A DNA stretch of 64,000 nt from Bryopsis sp. KO-2023 (GCA_030272585.1 BSYQ01000008.1:3782001-3846000), one strand, 5' to 3'; positions 21,401 through 32,903 are shown, counted from the first letter of the stretch. A program made the numbers and translations. The notes: generated from the sequence alone by a model not told the origin.

Positions 21401-22444
21401 ACTAAAAATGTTCCACTTTCTGTGGAGAAACAAGATCAATCGTCAAACTCCAGAATTTTTTTTTAAAGGAACAAGGATGCATTTTTAAAAAAAATTATTT
21501 TTGAATCTGAATATCTGTGAATCGATGGGACTTGGAACAGCATTTGCTGTTGTTGTTTTTTTAATTTAATTTTTTTCTTTTTTATCCTTCAAAGAAAAAA
21601 GGGGCTCACTTTGAATATTTCCCAAATATCGTCGTCAGTTCCGCAAACGTCCATCCAAAGCTGACAGCAGCACAAATGAAAATTTTTAAATCGAATTTAA
21701 AAAAAATGTAAAAAAAGAATCGAGAAAAAGGGGGGCAAGGGGCCAGAGGGAAAAAAAACAAACAACGATGACCACCACCGCCCCAACAGAAAATAAAATA
21801 AAACAAAACAAAAGGATGAACAGAATGAATTTACCCTCGCTACAGAAAGGGAGGGAAATAAACACACCACAGATTGGCACATCAGGGCCCTTTTCGAAGG
21901 ATAAAACAAAACATCCGGGTGCTGTTGTGATTTGGCAGTATTTTTTCACAGTATTTTGGCAGTATTTTTTTCCCCTTAAAATCGACATCTGTGGATGAAC
22001 CCCACCTTGCAGAACACTGATGCTTCGCCCCTGACAACATTTGGAAGTATCTGGCCCAACCCCCCCCACACAGCCTTAGTTAGTTATTTTTCTCCTCTCA
22101 AAGAAAAACGCCCACACACCCAATTACATAAAATTTCTGAACAGAAATTTCGGCCTACTGCTTATCAAATTTCAATCAGCTTCAAACATGAACCACTTTT
22201 TCCCATCCAGCAAAACTTCAGTCTGACGTTTCTTGGCCATCCGCAACCGCTCCACGGCTTTTTGACGACTTTTTGTAACACGTGAAAATATAAGCAAAAC
22301 AGCAATCTATGCTGTGGCGAAACGCCTGCGAGGGTGCGTTTCAGAGCTTCGCTGCAAAACACTTGAGTGAAAGTCACTCACTTCTATTGCACTAAAGATC
22401 TCGCCGTCATCGATTTCAAAACACGCGAACCTGCGTCCAGCCAT
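18417..22444 (-). CDS. Class I glutamine amidotransferase-like enzyme fused to a helical C-terminal region
   Basis: Well-supported exons on the minus strand are 22444-22382, 21660-21610, 21307-21128, 20828-20765, 20284-20178, 19943-19783 and 19533-18981. They keep frame for 393 residues. Residues 1 to about 209 form a GATase1-like domain of the GMP-synthase/gamma-glutamyl peptidase kind: FDAIIVPGARHSAYD, GGCFGCQ with nucleophile Cys94, LALGG-like IALGGRVGKNPS, SHGDQV, and GLQSHPEI with His189 and Glu191. The family usually has GHQ where this has GCQ. No synthetase partner domain is present. The frame then runs without a break into a roughly 184-residue Glu/Lys-rich helical region (exon 19533-18981). 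Likely further exons lie at about 18950-18880, 18762-18710 and 18554-18417; the last ends GVEAEHERIGNEV...NNLEKKK, but their joins are uncertain. The fusion is unusual. The substrate may be a gamma-glutamyl peptide, by analogy only. Confidence 0.85.
20875..21110 (-). repeat. About 65 bp intronic tandem repeat
   Basis: About four imperfect units of the form (aaa)taaacctgaattttctagattcc plus a T-rich run lie in the intron between the exons at 21128 and 20828. They look like a simple local expansion. Confidence 0.65.
21661..22381 (-). other. First intron of the GATase-fusion gene
   Basis: It lies between exon 1 (ends gaa, donor gtgagt) and exon 2 (acceptor ctgtcag). The phase is 0 on both sides and the protein aligns across the junction without a gap. 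No other exon is needed. Confidence 0.7.
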
Positions 22445-22811
22445 CGATATTTTCAGGAGCGACGCCAACTTCAAGCGACCACTAAACAGCGCTGCTGAAA
22501 AGAAAAGTGTGACTGGGAGGTGTGTGTAAGGTTTGGCTGGCTGCTGAGCGAGGTGGGCTTCGCGCAAATGAGGGCTGCAACCAGAAATGCTTCTTAATGG
22601 GACGAAATCGCCGTGAATTTTAAAAGTGTGAGGGCTTTTCTGTTTTGTCAGACACGACTCTGGAACAACCCCAGCACATTCGGCCAGCCTTTAGTTCGTT
22701 GGGCGTCGAGTCGAATGTTGTGACCCCTGTTTTTTCGACCGAGCAACTCTTCCTTTTCGTTTTCGTCCAGAAAAAGTTTTTTTTTTTTGGGTTGGAAAAC
22801 GGTCTGACGAG
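22445..22811. promoter_or_regulatory. Shared divergent promoter region
   Basis: Only 367 bp separate the start codons of the minus-strand GATase-fusion gene (22444) and the plus-strand peroxiredoxin gene (22812). Both 5' UTRs and both promoters must fit here, so co-regulation is possible. No certain TATA box was found. Confidence 0.55.
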
Positions 22812-25325
22812 ATGCCGCCACGAGGTAAACGCGCTCTCGCGAAAGCGGAAGAATCCGACGTGAAAAAGCTGAAGTCGGGCTTGGCGGTCGGAGATGCTTG
22901 CCCGGATTTCGAGCTCGAGACGGACGAATCCAGTCCGGGGGCCGAACGCAAGATTTCTCTCAAGGTAGTGCGAAGCAGCGTCCGTTCGACTGCCGTCAAC
23001 GGGTTGGCTCCGGAGGGGAATGGATTGATGTAGACCCCTTTTCGATGTCGAGTGGAGCGTGTTGTTTCTGAGTCGACGCGTCCCAGCCATGCGAACTCCA
23101 ATTTTTTTTGTGAAGTGTCTTTCGGGGACGGGTTGGAGGAGCGCATTAAACCGAGGAACGTGGGTTTCGATCGAAAAGTGCTTCGCCACGCAGGAAATGA
23201 TATGCTTCGCGAGGTCGAACGGAATGCTCCTCCCGTACGTTCGGCATCTCGCCGTCGTATCCGGTGTCGCGTCAATCCACCACACTTTGTGTTGGTTGTT
23301 TTTGAACGGAGCATCCAAATGAGTGCACGCGTCGTGGAACTCGAACTGCGGTCTTCGGTCGTCGTTCAGATCGATTCTCCTCGCGTCGCGTGTGTTTTCG
23401 TCCTATAATTTTTTTGGCACAGGCAAACCCTTCGCGGTGACAACCAGATTCTCCAGGAATGAAACGTTCGAAACACACCACCACGTCGAGCAGGAATGTT
23501 CCTTCGCAAAGATTCGACGCGCGCCTTGTCGCCCCGAGATTCGATAAATCCCTGCCCCTCTTCTCTCTCTCCTGAAATCAAACTTTTTTTCTCCTCCAGG
23601 AAATGGTGAAAGACAACGGGGTCGTTATTTTTGCGTATCCTCGCGCCAACACCCCGGGCTGCACGACGCAAGCATGTGGATTCAAGGATAAGTTCGACGT
23701 TTTCGAAAAAGCTGGCTACAAAGTGTACGGCCTGAGCGCCGACAAGCCCAGGCAACAGGCCAACTGGCGCAAAAAACACTGTCTGCAATTCAACCTTCTT
23801 TGCGACACCAAGTACGAGGTAAGAAGAAAAAAAATTTCCGTCATGTAATAAGCGGCAGAAAATGAAACACAAAATTCGACCCAACCTCAAAACGATTGTT
23901 TTTTGAAAGAATGAAGAACCTGAGCTTTTTTTTTTTTGGTTTGATTTGCATGTTATTGAGGTTCACCGGTTGGGTGTGTTTTGCCTTTTACATTGGAAAA
24001 AGAAAAAAGCTGGAAAAAAAAGCCGCTCCCCCCCCCCCCCCCAAAAAAAAAGGAAAGAAACAACCCCCTCACACCAAACTGGGCAAACCCACATTATGTG
24101 CTTTTCTCACCATTAATTTTATTTTACTTTCTACGATTTTTTTTTTTGCAACCCATTTTTTTTCTTGAATTTTTCGTCTCAAACCATGTTCCAGGTTTTG
24201 GAGATGCTGGGCATGACTAAGACTGGCAAGAAAATCACGAGGTCACACATAGTGATCGAAAAGGGAGGCCTCATCAAAGACATCAAAATCGGGGTCGGCC
24301 CAAAATCCAGCATCGCGGAAGCTTCCAAAACCGTGAAGGATAAGACGCCAGTCCAGAGCTCCGCTCCGTAAGTCGATATGGGTCAACGCAGCTTTCAATA
24401 AAAAAGGAAATGAATTTGAATATGTGTTTTTCTACCGTTCGAAACTGTGGGGTTTTCTATTTTCTAATTTCAAGAGGTACGCCCCGGAAGGATGATGTTG
24501 TTTTTTTTTAATCAGTTGACTGATTTGTTGAATGCATGGTGCCTGTAACGGGTTTTTTATTTACGTTTGTTTTTTAGGGAGCCAGAAAAGGAGGAAGCTG
24601 AGGCCAAGAATGACGATAGGAAAGAAGAGGATGCAGATGAGCCGAAAGGTGGTTTCCTGTGAATGTTTGCCCTGTGACTTTTTTTTGGAAAATCTATGTA
24701 CATAATTGTTCAGCAGCTGTCGTTTTCGATCCAGTGGAGGTCCCTGTCGGTAAGGATATGCTTTTTTTTTTCACCTGTCCTTTTTAGAGGAGGAAAAAAA
24801 AGGCGACGTTGACATGGAGAAAGATAGCACCAGCGATGATCCAGCTCCAGCTCAAGAGCCAGGAAACTATGAGGTAATCGATTAGTAATCCCCATCCAGA
24901 TTTTTACATTCACGTTTACGAGAAACCCCACCCAGCATTGGGTCGATGGTTGCTTAGCTTTTTCATCTCCCAGCATTATTTTTTTAAAAAAAAAAGAAGA
25001 AATAAAAATATATGTTAATTAATATTAATAATAAATCCACTGCTGTGAACCACCGCGATCCGACCTACATTTTTTTGCCCCTTGGTGGAGCACTTGGGTT
25101 ATTTTTGCCATCATTTTTCTGATGACTAATGTGGAACTTCAGGGTATGGATGAAAGCGAACCTGTGGAAGAAGCAAAAGCCAGCGACGCAAAAGCAGAAG
25201 AGGAGAAAAAAGAGGAAGTCGAAGGGCCGGCACAAGCTGCCAGTGAGGAGGGGAAGGGGGATGAAGGGGAAAAGCCTTCTGATGATGCTTCACCAGCACA
25301 AGAGGATGCAGGTACCAAAGATTGA
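22812..25325 (+). CDS. PrxQ/BCP-type peroxiredoxin with long acidic tail
   Basis: Six exons: 22812-22964, 23600-23818, 24195-24367, 24578-24648, 24788-24873 and 25143-25325, all GT-AG and in frame, for 294 residues. The thiol peroxidase domain (about 22-165) reduces hydroperoxides. ANTPGCTTQACGF holds the peroxidatic Cys72 and a resolving Cys77 five residues on, the hallmark of atypical 2-Cys PrxQ/BCP enzymes. YGLSADKPRQQANWRKKH and LLCDTKYEVLEMLG follow the family. The basic start MPPRGKRALAKAEESDVKK resembles nuclear thiol peroxidases such as yeast Dot5 and is no organelle presequence. The last about 125 residues are a Glu/Asp/Lys/Ala-rich low-complexity tail that normal PrxQ lacks. The final exon can read through to TGA at 25323-25325, or splice at 25311 to a short acidic exon near 25819; I chose the stop. 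A 635 bp first intron separates exon 1. Confidence 0.88.
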
Positions 25326-26769
25326 ATTGTGTTTTTTTTTTACCCCCCCCCCCCCCCCCTTTAAAAAAAAAAAAAAGTTTCGAACACCACCACCCACCCG
25401 TCCAAAACTGAGGAAAAAACAAGGGAGGGAGGTTGGGTGGAGGGCAGGAGAGTGAAAGTGGTGGAGGAAAAAAAAAAAGTAGGAGTTTGGAGATATGCAA
25501 CCAAAAAAAGAAAAAATGAAGAAAAAAAAAAAGGTGAACGTGTAGATGCACAAGTTTTTGTTTTTGTTTTGTTTGTTTTTAATATGTTAAAATGATGACA
25601 GTAATAAGTCAATCGATGGGGCGAGAATGTGGTTTGGAGGTGAGTTTTCTTGTGGGTTTGACGAGGGGGTGGGTGGGTGGGTAGGAGGAGGATTTTTTTT
25701 TTGGCAAAGATTTCTGGGGTGGAGAAATAGAACCAACTTTTCTGAAGTAATTTGTTTTTACGGTTCGTCCTTTCCTCGTTTTTCTCTTTTTTCTTTTTTT
25801 TCTTCTTTTTTTTGACAGCGACGACTGGGAGGATGGGGAATCTGTTAGGTGAGAGTTTAAGCAAAGTTTCAAGAGCTCAGAAAGGGTGGGTTTTTTTTTG
25901 TTGGTTTGCTGTGTTTTCTTCTTCTTTTTCCCCCCCTTCTTCTCCGGGCTTCATTTTTCTTTTGCTCATCATCTTTTTTTCCCCAGGTTCCTTGAATAAA
26001 TCGAAAAGGGTGACTTGTGTAGGGGTGATTGTTACATAATGATGATTTCTTTTTCAACCTGTTTTCCTCTTTTTTTTGGGGGGGGGTGGGGGCATGTTTT
26101 CCACCCCAAGGCATGTGTTGCCTTGAGGTGGAAAAGAATCCAGATGGGGTTTTGTCTCCGAGAAATTCACTCCTGGTTCCAGCTGAAACACATGGCTTCT
26201 ACTGTTGCTTTCCAACATTGTACGTGCTCCCGATCCACCACAGCAGCCGCCAGTTTTCGTTCATCGATTGCTTGCGAGTTTGGCCTGCTCATTCATTTTC
26301 AAAAACCACACTCTCACTGCATGATTGATTGGTTGTCTGGTTGAGGTCTCCAATCCCACTAATGCATAACAAGGAAACGCCACCAGATATTGCCTTTTTA
26401 TGGACAACCAAACACTCCAACAAACCTCCTCCACTTATTTGCAGGAGGGGGTGGAAGCCACCCACCCCACACAACCCTTTGATCCACTACAGAAGGGTCT
26501 GATCGAAATGTTTGCGAGTATCTATTTTAAGAACAAACAAAACATCAATCAATCAATGATTACATGTTGCCTGAGGAGCTACTCTGCAAACAGGTTCAAA
26601 CATAACGGAGTGACTGGGTGTTACAAACAACAAACAAACATCAAATTACATTGTGTAGGAGAGACATTCTCCTATTACAATGATCAGTAAAAATCAAATG
26701 TGACCAATGTGTATTTTAATGTTGAAATTCCATTAGCTTTTGTGTGTACCCACAAAGACACTAAGACCA
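25326..26769. other. Low-complexity intergenic DNA
   Basis: Long C, T, A and G tracts (for example C17-like run near 25342-25358 and T runs to 26080). A possible alternative last exon of the peroxiredoxin gene lies at 25819-25848. Nothing else is supported. Confidence 0.6.
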
Positions 26770-27600
26770 TCAAGAATGCAAAGATGCATAGGTCGATTCA
26801 GCTAAATTCAACGAACGTGAAATATCTTCAAATAAAGAAGATTGAAAAGAAAAACGTTCAGAAAGTTCCTCTCGCAAAGTAGCATCGGTACTGGAAGTAG
26901 GTAGCCTATCCAACCGATCCATTAAATCTTGAATTTGTTGTAAACCAGTTTGAACCTCCTCATACTGAACCCTTAACTGAGAAATCACTGTCTGTAAACG
27001 AGAAAAATCCCAATCTGTCATAGAAGACAACAAAGTCGAATCCAAGGAAAAATCACCAGGAGAAAAAGAAGCCATATGTTCCATTGGAGTTCCTTCATCA
27101 TGAGAAGAAGCAATAGAAGAAACCACCTCTGAACCAGGTTGAACCTCTGGACCCAGAGCAGAAGAAGCAACACATGGAAGTTCTTCAGGGTCGCGAGAAA
27201 AGGTGGAAACCTCACAAGGGGAAGGAAAACCACCAGGGAGAAAATCTTGTTCCTGGGGAGAACGATGCTCGAGCAAAGAAGGTGGAGGAGGAGGCTGGCG
27301 GAAAGGGCAGGAAGCTATTTTATGGCCCACGGCACGGCAATGGTAACAAACCCGTGGGCGGATTCGAGATTTTTGGCGACGCGTCCACGCCAAAAACGCT
27401 TCGGCGCACTCCACAGAAGATAAAAAATCGAGAGGAAAAGTCGCCATAAGGACACCACAAAGACCACCAAGCCCTGAGATCAAACAGCAGACCAGACAAA
27501 TCAGGCCTCAGGCGGGTGTTTTTGTTGCAGACAAATTCAGTGGAATGTGGTGTTACATTGGTAGTTCGGGTGTGGTTAGATTGCAGGTGGTTCACAGTCA
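26770..27600 (-). pseudogene. Gag-like zinc-knuckle fragment (retroelement fossil)
   Basis: A 237-codon minus-strand frame (26770-27483) contains a CCHC zinc knuckle (CYHCRAVGHKIASCPF), a Pro-rich segment and a long helical end with a run QLRVQYEEVQTGLQQIQDL. Upstream open sequence to about 27600 seems to belong with it. It resembles Gag of LTR elements or ORF1 of some LINEs. No LTR or partner frame is adjacent, so it is a detached, broken fragment. Confidence 0.6.
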
Positions 27601-27861
27601 ATTAGCAGGCATGCATGTCTGACAAGGGTTTAAAAAAGTGTGCTTTTAGAGGATTGCTCATCTGAGAATATGAGGGGGACCATTTTGACGGCAACAAAAG
27701 CGGAAACAACTCCCAACGGTTTATCCAGCCGCTAATCAACCAATCCAAACCACAGCATATCTGACAGTCCCTTTCTGAAATGGCAGGTTATCCAGAAAAT
27801 CATGTACATACCTTGTGTTGTTTTTTGAGAACTCAACAAAGAAGAGAAAGACAATGAAACC

Positions 27862-28010
27862 AGACTCTATCAAGAATTGACCACCCCCTCAGCGAACTAT
27901 GCAAAAATGAATGTGCTTATTCGGAATTTCGTCCACTCCGATCCAAGAAGGGGGGGATGAGCACCAACCCAAAACTGGAACAAGGCAACGAACTCAACCG
28001 GCAAAAGATG
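27862..28010 (+). pseudogene. Exon fragment of the GATase-fusion gene at inner end of right arm
   Basis: Plus-strand reading TLYQELTTPS-like sequence followed by RNFVHSDPRR, then PKLEQGNEL. It mirrors 17638-17780 and is a diverged copy of part of the exon at 18981-19533. The match to the left arm stops at 27862, marking the inner boundary of the right arm. Confidence 0.78.
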
Positions 28011-30021
28011 AGCCGAATTGAATTTTACCTAATTTCGTTCTTTCTATCTGGTCGCGCGCTCTCCTGTATTTTTTCTAACCATTCTCTTCCTTCTTTGTCT
28101 TTTCCTTCTTCTGAGGGCTGTTCGTTGGTGAAATATGCGTTGACTGACGGTTAGTGGAAAGTTGGCCGCATCTTGGAAGTCCGCTTCCTTTCAAACATAT
28201 GTTTTCGCTCCGACGCAAAGTTCATAAAATTCGCAAGAGGAGAAGAACCACCACCTGTGGGTTTGGAGGATTGACTCCGTGATATCAGCATTGTTTGCAT
28301 CCGTCTGTTTCCCTCCCCTTTGAACAAACAATCGTTTTTGTAGACCTGGACGGCGTTCACTGTTGGGGTGGGGCTCGCTTTACCACTCGCTGAACAAACG
28401 CGAGAAGCATCATTGCAGTTTTTACTGGAAAAAACTGGTGAGAGCGTCACAAGGGTGGGGAGCATGGTGATGCTGCGGAAGCGTTACTTGTGGAGGGGAA
28501 TCCTTTTCACCCCACGACTTCAGATGATTGACTTTGTTCAGTCAAGCAGAGAATCTAGACCACAACAAACCACCGTTTTGTCTGAAGGAACCACCAGTTT
28601 GAAATCGATCGTCCAAGCACTTTTGAACCAATATAAATGCATCCGTTTCATTGGGAATTGTCTACCCAAAAAGAAAGAGTTTCCTCCACCTTAGAGGAAT
28701 GGTTTGTGGTGATGATCCTCGCTTGCTTGCTCGCTGAAACACTTCCAGAAAAAAATTGGTGCCCATCCTGAAAACGAAAACAAGCCTCCATCTCTTGATG
28801 GACACATCAAAACTCCCCGGAGAATGTGGTTTATTTTGTAGTGATTTTGATTTTGGTATTCCAGTACGTTCAAGGCATAAATTTCTTGTTGCAGATGTGT
28901 CATTGACGCGAAGGGTACAACAACGCGTACCCTCAACGTTGATTGTTTGAACATTTTCAGAGGATCTGGAGATAGCACATCCTGATTTTGCTCCACAAAC
29001 ATTGTGACCTCGACTTCTTTGGTCGTTTCATATTCCAACCTGAATCTTTATTTCAGTTTTCTTATCCAACTGTTAAAAACTGTTTAAATATTGGTTGCAT
29101 GGTGAAAAATGCTTTTTCCCACCCTCGGATGGGAGGAACTTTCACTAACAAACTCAGTCAAGGGATGGAGTCCCAAAAACTGTTGCATCAATGAGCTGTG
29201 TTCCCGATCAAGTACTTCCACCCTCATCAGAACCAATCCTGACCCTCAACAAACACAATTGTTGCTGCTCCCACAAGCGTGCCACAGCCCTGAGGCTGTT
29301 TCCTTCCATCCAGAATCCCTACACATCACAATATATATTGTATTATACACAATATCACAATATCGCAATTATCACAATATATTGCATTAATGCGTTTTTC
29401 GTCGAGTCGTTTCACATCCTTTAATAATAATATGTATATACATACAATATGAATATATTCAAACAATGCCCCCTGTTCTTTCCTCTCACCACCACTCCCG
29501 ACCACGTGATAATTGTCTTCAATCATACCCCCAGATTGGATCCTACACTGCAAAACAATGGGGGGAAAAATATGCATCATCCCTTCTTCTGGCTTTTCAA
29601 ACCACGGCCATCAATTTGGCGTCTTCCTGTCGCCGCTGATCGATTTTAGTATAGCTAGAATGGAAACTGTCGTTGGTTGGAATACGAGTTATAAGCGTTT
29701 TTTGTCAAACAATGTTGATTGCTCAGCCACATTCTATTCCTGACCAAATTCTGGGTCTGGTCGTCTGTGCTTCGTTGAGTTTCTCATCCCCACCATTAAC
29801 CCTTGCCAAAACTTTGCAGGCACCCAACCAACCAGTGCTTTCCCTGAGTTAGCATGGTTTAAACCATCGAGTTTCCACCATTTTCAACATTTTTAATCAA
29901 CATATTTCGGAATGCAAATTGATTCATCGAATTGGTTCCCCGTCTTTTTCCTCTCCTTGTGTTACCATAGCTCCCTTATGTTTTGTTTCAACTATGCTGC
30001 AGCTGGCTGCCATCCTGCAAT
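28011..30021. other. Right-arm sequence, no confirmed gene
   Basis: Mirror of about 15620-17640. It includes the open frame 28691-29038 matching the left arm, with mostly amino-acid-changing differences, and a TA-rich stretch near 29325-29450. No gene is supported. Confidence 0.5.
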
Positions 30022-30253
30022 CAGAGTTGTGCGCCGTTGCAACGGCGCACAACTCTGCATCAAGTCACACTCACTGAATAGTAGATTTCGCTCACACTTT
30101 GGTGCGAAAAACAAGTAGCACTCACATCCCATCATCAGAAAACGTATCTGAGTCGTGCCGACGTCGTTTTTGCGACAACGACAACGGCCGTTAACCGTTA
30201 ACGCCGTTAACGGCCGTTGTCGTTGTCGCAAAAACGACTTCGGCACAACTCTG
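30022..30253. mobile_element. hAT-like MITE, 232 bp
   Basis: Exact 8 bp target duplications cctgcaat (30014-30021, 30254-30261) flank it, and the left arm has the empty site. The ends are cagagttgtgc and gcacaactctg. The first 36 bp form a perfect palindrome (30022-30057). A perfect 33 bp stem with a 10 nt loop lies at 30163-30195/30206-30238, built from ccgttaac and cgttgtcg motifs. 8 bp duplications with CAGAG ends fit the hAT superfamily. No ORF. Confidence 0.85.
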
Positions 30254-30464
30254 CCTGCAATGCATCCGCCCACCGATAGTTGGCCTCATCCAGTTGCATC
30301 TGAAGACCCCCAAGCATTCTCTCTTATGACTAGTAATGCTGCAAACGCTTCCAGTTGTCGATGTCACTAGGGCCCAACACACCCCGCTGGCGATGGCCTA
30401 CTCACAATCATGATCATGACTCGTTCTCCTCCTAAAAGGAGATGTCGCTTGGCTAGTCGGAAAC

Positions 30465-31204
30465 CAGAGTTGTGCGCCGTTGCAACGGCTCCGTTAATAA
30501 CGGCGTCGTTAACGATAACGGGCCGTTGCCGTACCGTTATCGTAACGATTGTTTTGTCGCCGTTAATGGCCGTTGAAACGCCGTTAACGGTCAAAAAGCC
30601 GTTGCAACGGCGCTCGCCGTTGCCACCGATTACAACGGTCGCAATTACCATTAGTAAACAATTTTAATCCCTGTCGAGCTTACCTACTTCGTTTTCGCAA
30701 GTGAAGAGGGTGGTAAAATGTTGAAAACAGGTTCTCAAAGCAAAGTTAAGCGTTTTCCGAGCACGGCGTACTTTGTCGCGCTCAAAACGAGTGAGAAACG
30801 AGGGAGAAAAGGCAGTTTCTGTGAAAGAACAAAAACTGGCTTTTCTCCCTCGTTTCTCACTCGTTTTGAGCGCGACAAAGTGCGTCGTGCTCGCGAGAGC
30901 TTCCTCTTTGGCTTATTTAATTGTTGGAAGAGTTTTATCGTCTTCCACACACGCGAAACGAACTAGGAGAGAATGGGAAAGTGGTCCACCCATTCTAATT
31001 TACTAATCGAATCGCCGTTAACGGTGGCCGTTGGTGACCGTTAATAACGGTTAACAACGGCCGTTAAAACGCCGTTAACGGCCGTTAAACCGTTGTGCGA
31101 CAACGGTACGGTAACGGTTTTCACGGCAACAACGGCGCCGTTAATTGCCGTTGCCGTTGCCGTACCGTTGTCGTTGTCAAAAATCCGAGTTGCGCACAAC
31201 TCTG
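30465..31204. mobile_element. hAT-like MITE, 740 bp, same family
   Basis: Target duplications tcggaaac (30457-30464, 31205-31212); the left arm has the uninterrupted site. The ends are cagagttgtgcgcc and gcgcacaactctg, shared with the 232 bp MITE. Both subterminal regions are dense in ccgttaacgg and ccgttg-type motifs. The core (about 30660-31010) is different sequence and holds a perfect 41 bp hairpin. No transposase frame is present, so it is non-autonomous. Confidence 0.87.
30771..30880. ncRNA. Perfect 41 bp hairpin, possible small-RNA precursor
   Basis: Arms 30771-30811 and 30840-30880 are perfect reverse complements with a 28 nt loop. It lies inside the 740 bp MITE. A transcript would fold into a long perfect duplex like a siRNA or young miRNA precursor. 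That it is transcribed is only inference. Confidence 0.4.
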
Positions 31205-31212
31205 TCGGAAAC

Positions 31213-31723
31213 CCAACTATTTATTACAATTTGGTTTCCAGCTAGCCAAGTGACATCTCGTGTTTCAATTTTTGGTTTTGCAGTTGGTTAAGCCTTGACC
31301 CCAACACTCTCACAAACTCTATATCACAAAACCTCCTTTCATCGATACTATCAGGACGTAGACATGCGTTGTTTTTTCGCACAAGCAAGTATAGAAGTCA
31401 ATCAATCAAGCAAGCAAGTATGGAAGTACAAACGCACAAGAACAACGAGGAAAAGCGGCCGGGTGTTAGTCTGATACTTCGACAAAGTCGCGTAGGCCAT
31501 TTTCCTGGGGGACACCACGAAAATGTTCCCGCCCTTCCCCACAAACCAAAAGTTATGAGTTATTTCCCCACAAACTTGCAATAGGACGCAAGTGTGGATC
31601 ACCAACACAACACAACACAACACTCCCAACAACATATATGATCGACAACACGGGGAGACCATGTGCTCCAGCAATTATCATTTAAGAGGAATTTCGTTCC
31701 GTTTCGTTTCGAGTGGTCACACT
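31213..31723. other. Right-arm sequence between MITE and element A
   Basis: Mirror of left-arm 12322-12610 and 15176-15420. No gene is supported. Confidence 0.55.
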
Positions 31724-31728
31724 ATTTC

Positions 31729-31994
31729 TGTTACGTGTGGGAAGTTTAGATCACGTTTGGAAAAGGTTCAAGGGAGTTAGAGTGCCACGTGGGGGTTTGT
31801 GACCACGTGTAATGGGTAGCTTCTTGATGGGAGTAAGTTCTGAGAAGCTCCTGGAACTTAGAACCCAAGTTCATGGTGAATTTACAAGGTTCTAGCTTCC
31901 AGGCACAATCCAATTCGCAGTCTTTCTGTGGATAAAAAGGCGTTGTATTCTGAACTACTTGTAACTTCTGGTCCGACCTTTTCTTCCTGTGACA
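31729..31994 (+). repeat. 5' LTR of element A
   Basis: 266 bp, TG...CA, identical to 53817-54082. A gataaaaagg motif near the 3' half may serve as TATA box. Confidence 0.93.
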
Positions 31995-32029
31995 ATTGGT
32001 TTCGGAGCGGGCGGTCCTCCGGACCGGGC

Positions 32030-32109
32030 CGTGTAGTCGTGGACCTAGAGCGACTTAAAAGAAATGCGGGTGTAGTCGTGGACCTAGAGCGACTTAAAAG
32101 AAATGCGGG
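32030..32109 (+). repeat. 40 bp tandem duplication in element A
   Basis: A unit with gtagtcgtggacctagagcg occurs twice head to tail just after the primer-binding site. Confidence 0.85.
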
Positions 32110-32903
32110 TAGAGCATGTGCTCGGGGAGCCCAAGAGTGTTGAAGGGTTATCCTTGTTTCAAAATATATGAGGAGAGGAAGGTGTAAGGAGGACCAGAGT
32201 TGCGGAATGGAGTGTGTTCTGATATGGTGGACACGTTTGGCCTTGGTGCTGGAAGAGTACAGTTGGGTCCAAAAGTGGTTCGCTATGAGGTGCCAGGAGA
32301 AGTCAAAGGAAGAGACTTTTGGGTTGCCTAAAGGAAGGTGTGACGTATCTGTGCGACACAGGGATGGTCCGCAGTGTGATTGCGGTTAAAGCGCCAACTG
32401 TGTTTGGACAGAGGTCGTGAAGATAGGAGTTCGCCATGAGGTGATGGACGAGTCGATAGTCGTGAAAGGCTTTGAAACGTTCGATGGTTTTGGTTCACGA
32501 AAGAGTGAAAGTTTGATTCGTTTTATTTGGGGACGTCGGAACGCAGCGTATTGGGGTGGAGTGTGAGTTGTTTGCAGTGCTGTGCAATCGTTTTTATTGC
32601 TGACGTTGCCGTCGTTTGGGCCCACGAAAAGAAGTTTATTTTCGAGTTTGTTGATGGAAGAGTGATATTGAGTCGAGTTTGGTCGCTGTGGCTCTACGAA
32701 CTGCGTATGCAGCGTGTTTTGCGGTAGTGTTCGCTGTTTGTTGAAAAGTGTGACGAGAGGAGTGTTGACGAAGTAGTGAGTTTGGATCGGTGCTGTGGGT
32801 TGGTACGACCCATGGTGGACACTGACGAGCTGTGGGTGTTGGGAGCGCCTTGGAGGTCAGTGCGGAAAAAAGAGTGAAAGTGCAGTGTGGCAGGAGCGAA
32901 GTG

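Noticed and set aside
22382-22390. Another LINE terminus (cttctattgc) near the GATase start
   Set aside because: A single 10 bp match inside a coding exon junction without any tail; chance.
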